From contig JAUHWJ010000080.1 in NCBI GenBank assembly GCA_030424705.1, positions 1-7,379 on the forward strand: a stretch of DNA of 7,379 nt, in the 5' to 3' direction. Source of the stretch: Alphaproteobacteria bacterium. GTDB lineage: Bacteria; Pseudomonadota; Alphaproteobacteria; Rhodobacterales; Rhodobacteraceae. The notes under the pieces are model-generated. The model was not told where the DNA came from and searched no databases. It saw only the letters and a program-made list of their open reading frames with translations. The translations under genes were made by a program, and so were the position numbers. Every line of letters begins with the position of its first letter. Position 1 is the stretch's first letter. Positions 7,264 to 7,379 of this stretch are shown in pieces.

Positions 7264-7379
7264 CTGAGTTTCGGGTTCAGGGCGTCGCGCATCCAGTCCC
7301 CCAGCAGGTTCACCGCGAAGACGAGGACGACGAGCGCGATGGCGGGGAAGAGCGTGATCCACCAGAGGCCGGAGAAGAG
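7260..7379 (-). CDS. ABC importer permease (DppC/OppC-like), C-terminal end only
   Basis: Only the last 39 codons are in the window; the gene continues past the right edge. The visible piece starts with WW and a phenylalanine-proline turn, runs through a hydrophobic final membrane segment (ALVVLVFAVN), and ends [16 protein letters not shown]. That is the usual C-terminus of DppC/OppC-type inner-membrane permeases (NLLGDxLRDxLDPxxR). Its TGA stop (7260-7262) overlaps the start of the fused ATPase gene as ATGA, so the two are in one operon and probably translationally coupled. Which Opp/Dpp subfamily it belongs to cannot be told from this fragment. Confidence 0.85.
   Translation of the reverse strand, partial: LFSGLWWITLFPAIALVVLVFAVNLLGDWMRDALNPKLR

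Noticed and set aside
6407..7267. A 286-codon plus-strand open frame opposite the ABC ATPase.
   Set aside because: The opposite strand encodes an intact nucleotide-binding domain with all motifs; this frame is Ser/Arg/Pro-rich and shows no domain.

Overview
The window is a compact, high-GC (about 70% by eye) bacterial chromosomal segment. GC-rich third codon positions, a SufS-type cysteine desulfurase, a DUF2237 protein, a fused Opp/Dpp-type ATPase and short leaders with GGAG-like ribosome binding sites suggest an alphaproteobacterium, possibly of the Rhodobacterales or Rhizobiales type. That placement is inference; no rRNA or other taxonomic marker is present.

Layout, left to right: (1) a SufS-like cysteine desulfurase on +, cut by the left edge; (2) a penicillin-acylase family (S45) Ntn-hydrolase on -; (3) a beta-hydroxyacid dehydrogenase related to tartronate semialdehyde reductase on +; (4) an exported SYLF/Ysc84-domain protein on -; (5) a small cysteine-rich DUF2237 protein on +; (6) on -, a fused two-domain ABC ATPase of a peptide/nickel-type importer, translationally coupled (ATGA overlap) to the 3' end of its permease gene, which is cut by the right edge. 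No tRNA, rRNA, CRISPR, insertion sequence or attachment site was seen.

The six transcription units strictly alternate in strand, giving three convergent junctions (gaps of 6, 37 and 9 bases) and two short divergent promoter regions (91 and 72 bases). No gene-free stretch exceeds 91 bases. Each convergent junction holds a GC-rich inverted repeat, and in two of them the two opposing stop codons lie inside the repeat arms. These are plausible shared bidirectional terminators.

Because the genes alternate in strand, only the permease and ATPase form a demonstrable operon. The others look like independent housekeeping or accessory functions (Fe-S cluster sulfur supply, amide hydrolysis in the cell envelope, small hydroxyacid reduction, lipid binding, peptide uptake). 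I see no convincing sign of a new multi-gene defence or mobile system. The most useful leads are the stop-codon hairpins, the uncharacterised DUF2237 protein, and the unknown substrates of the acylase and the dehydrogenase.
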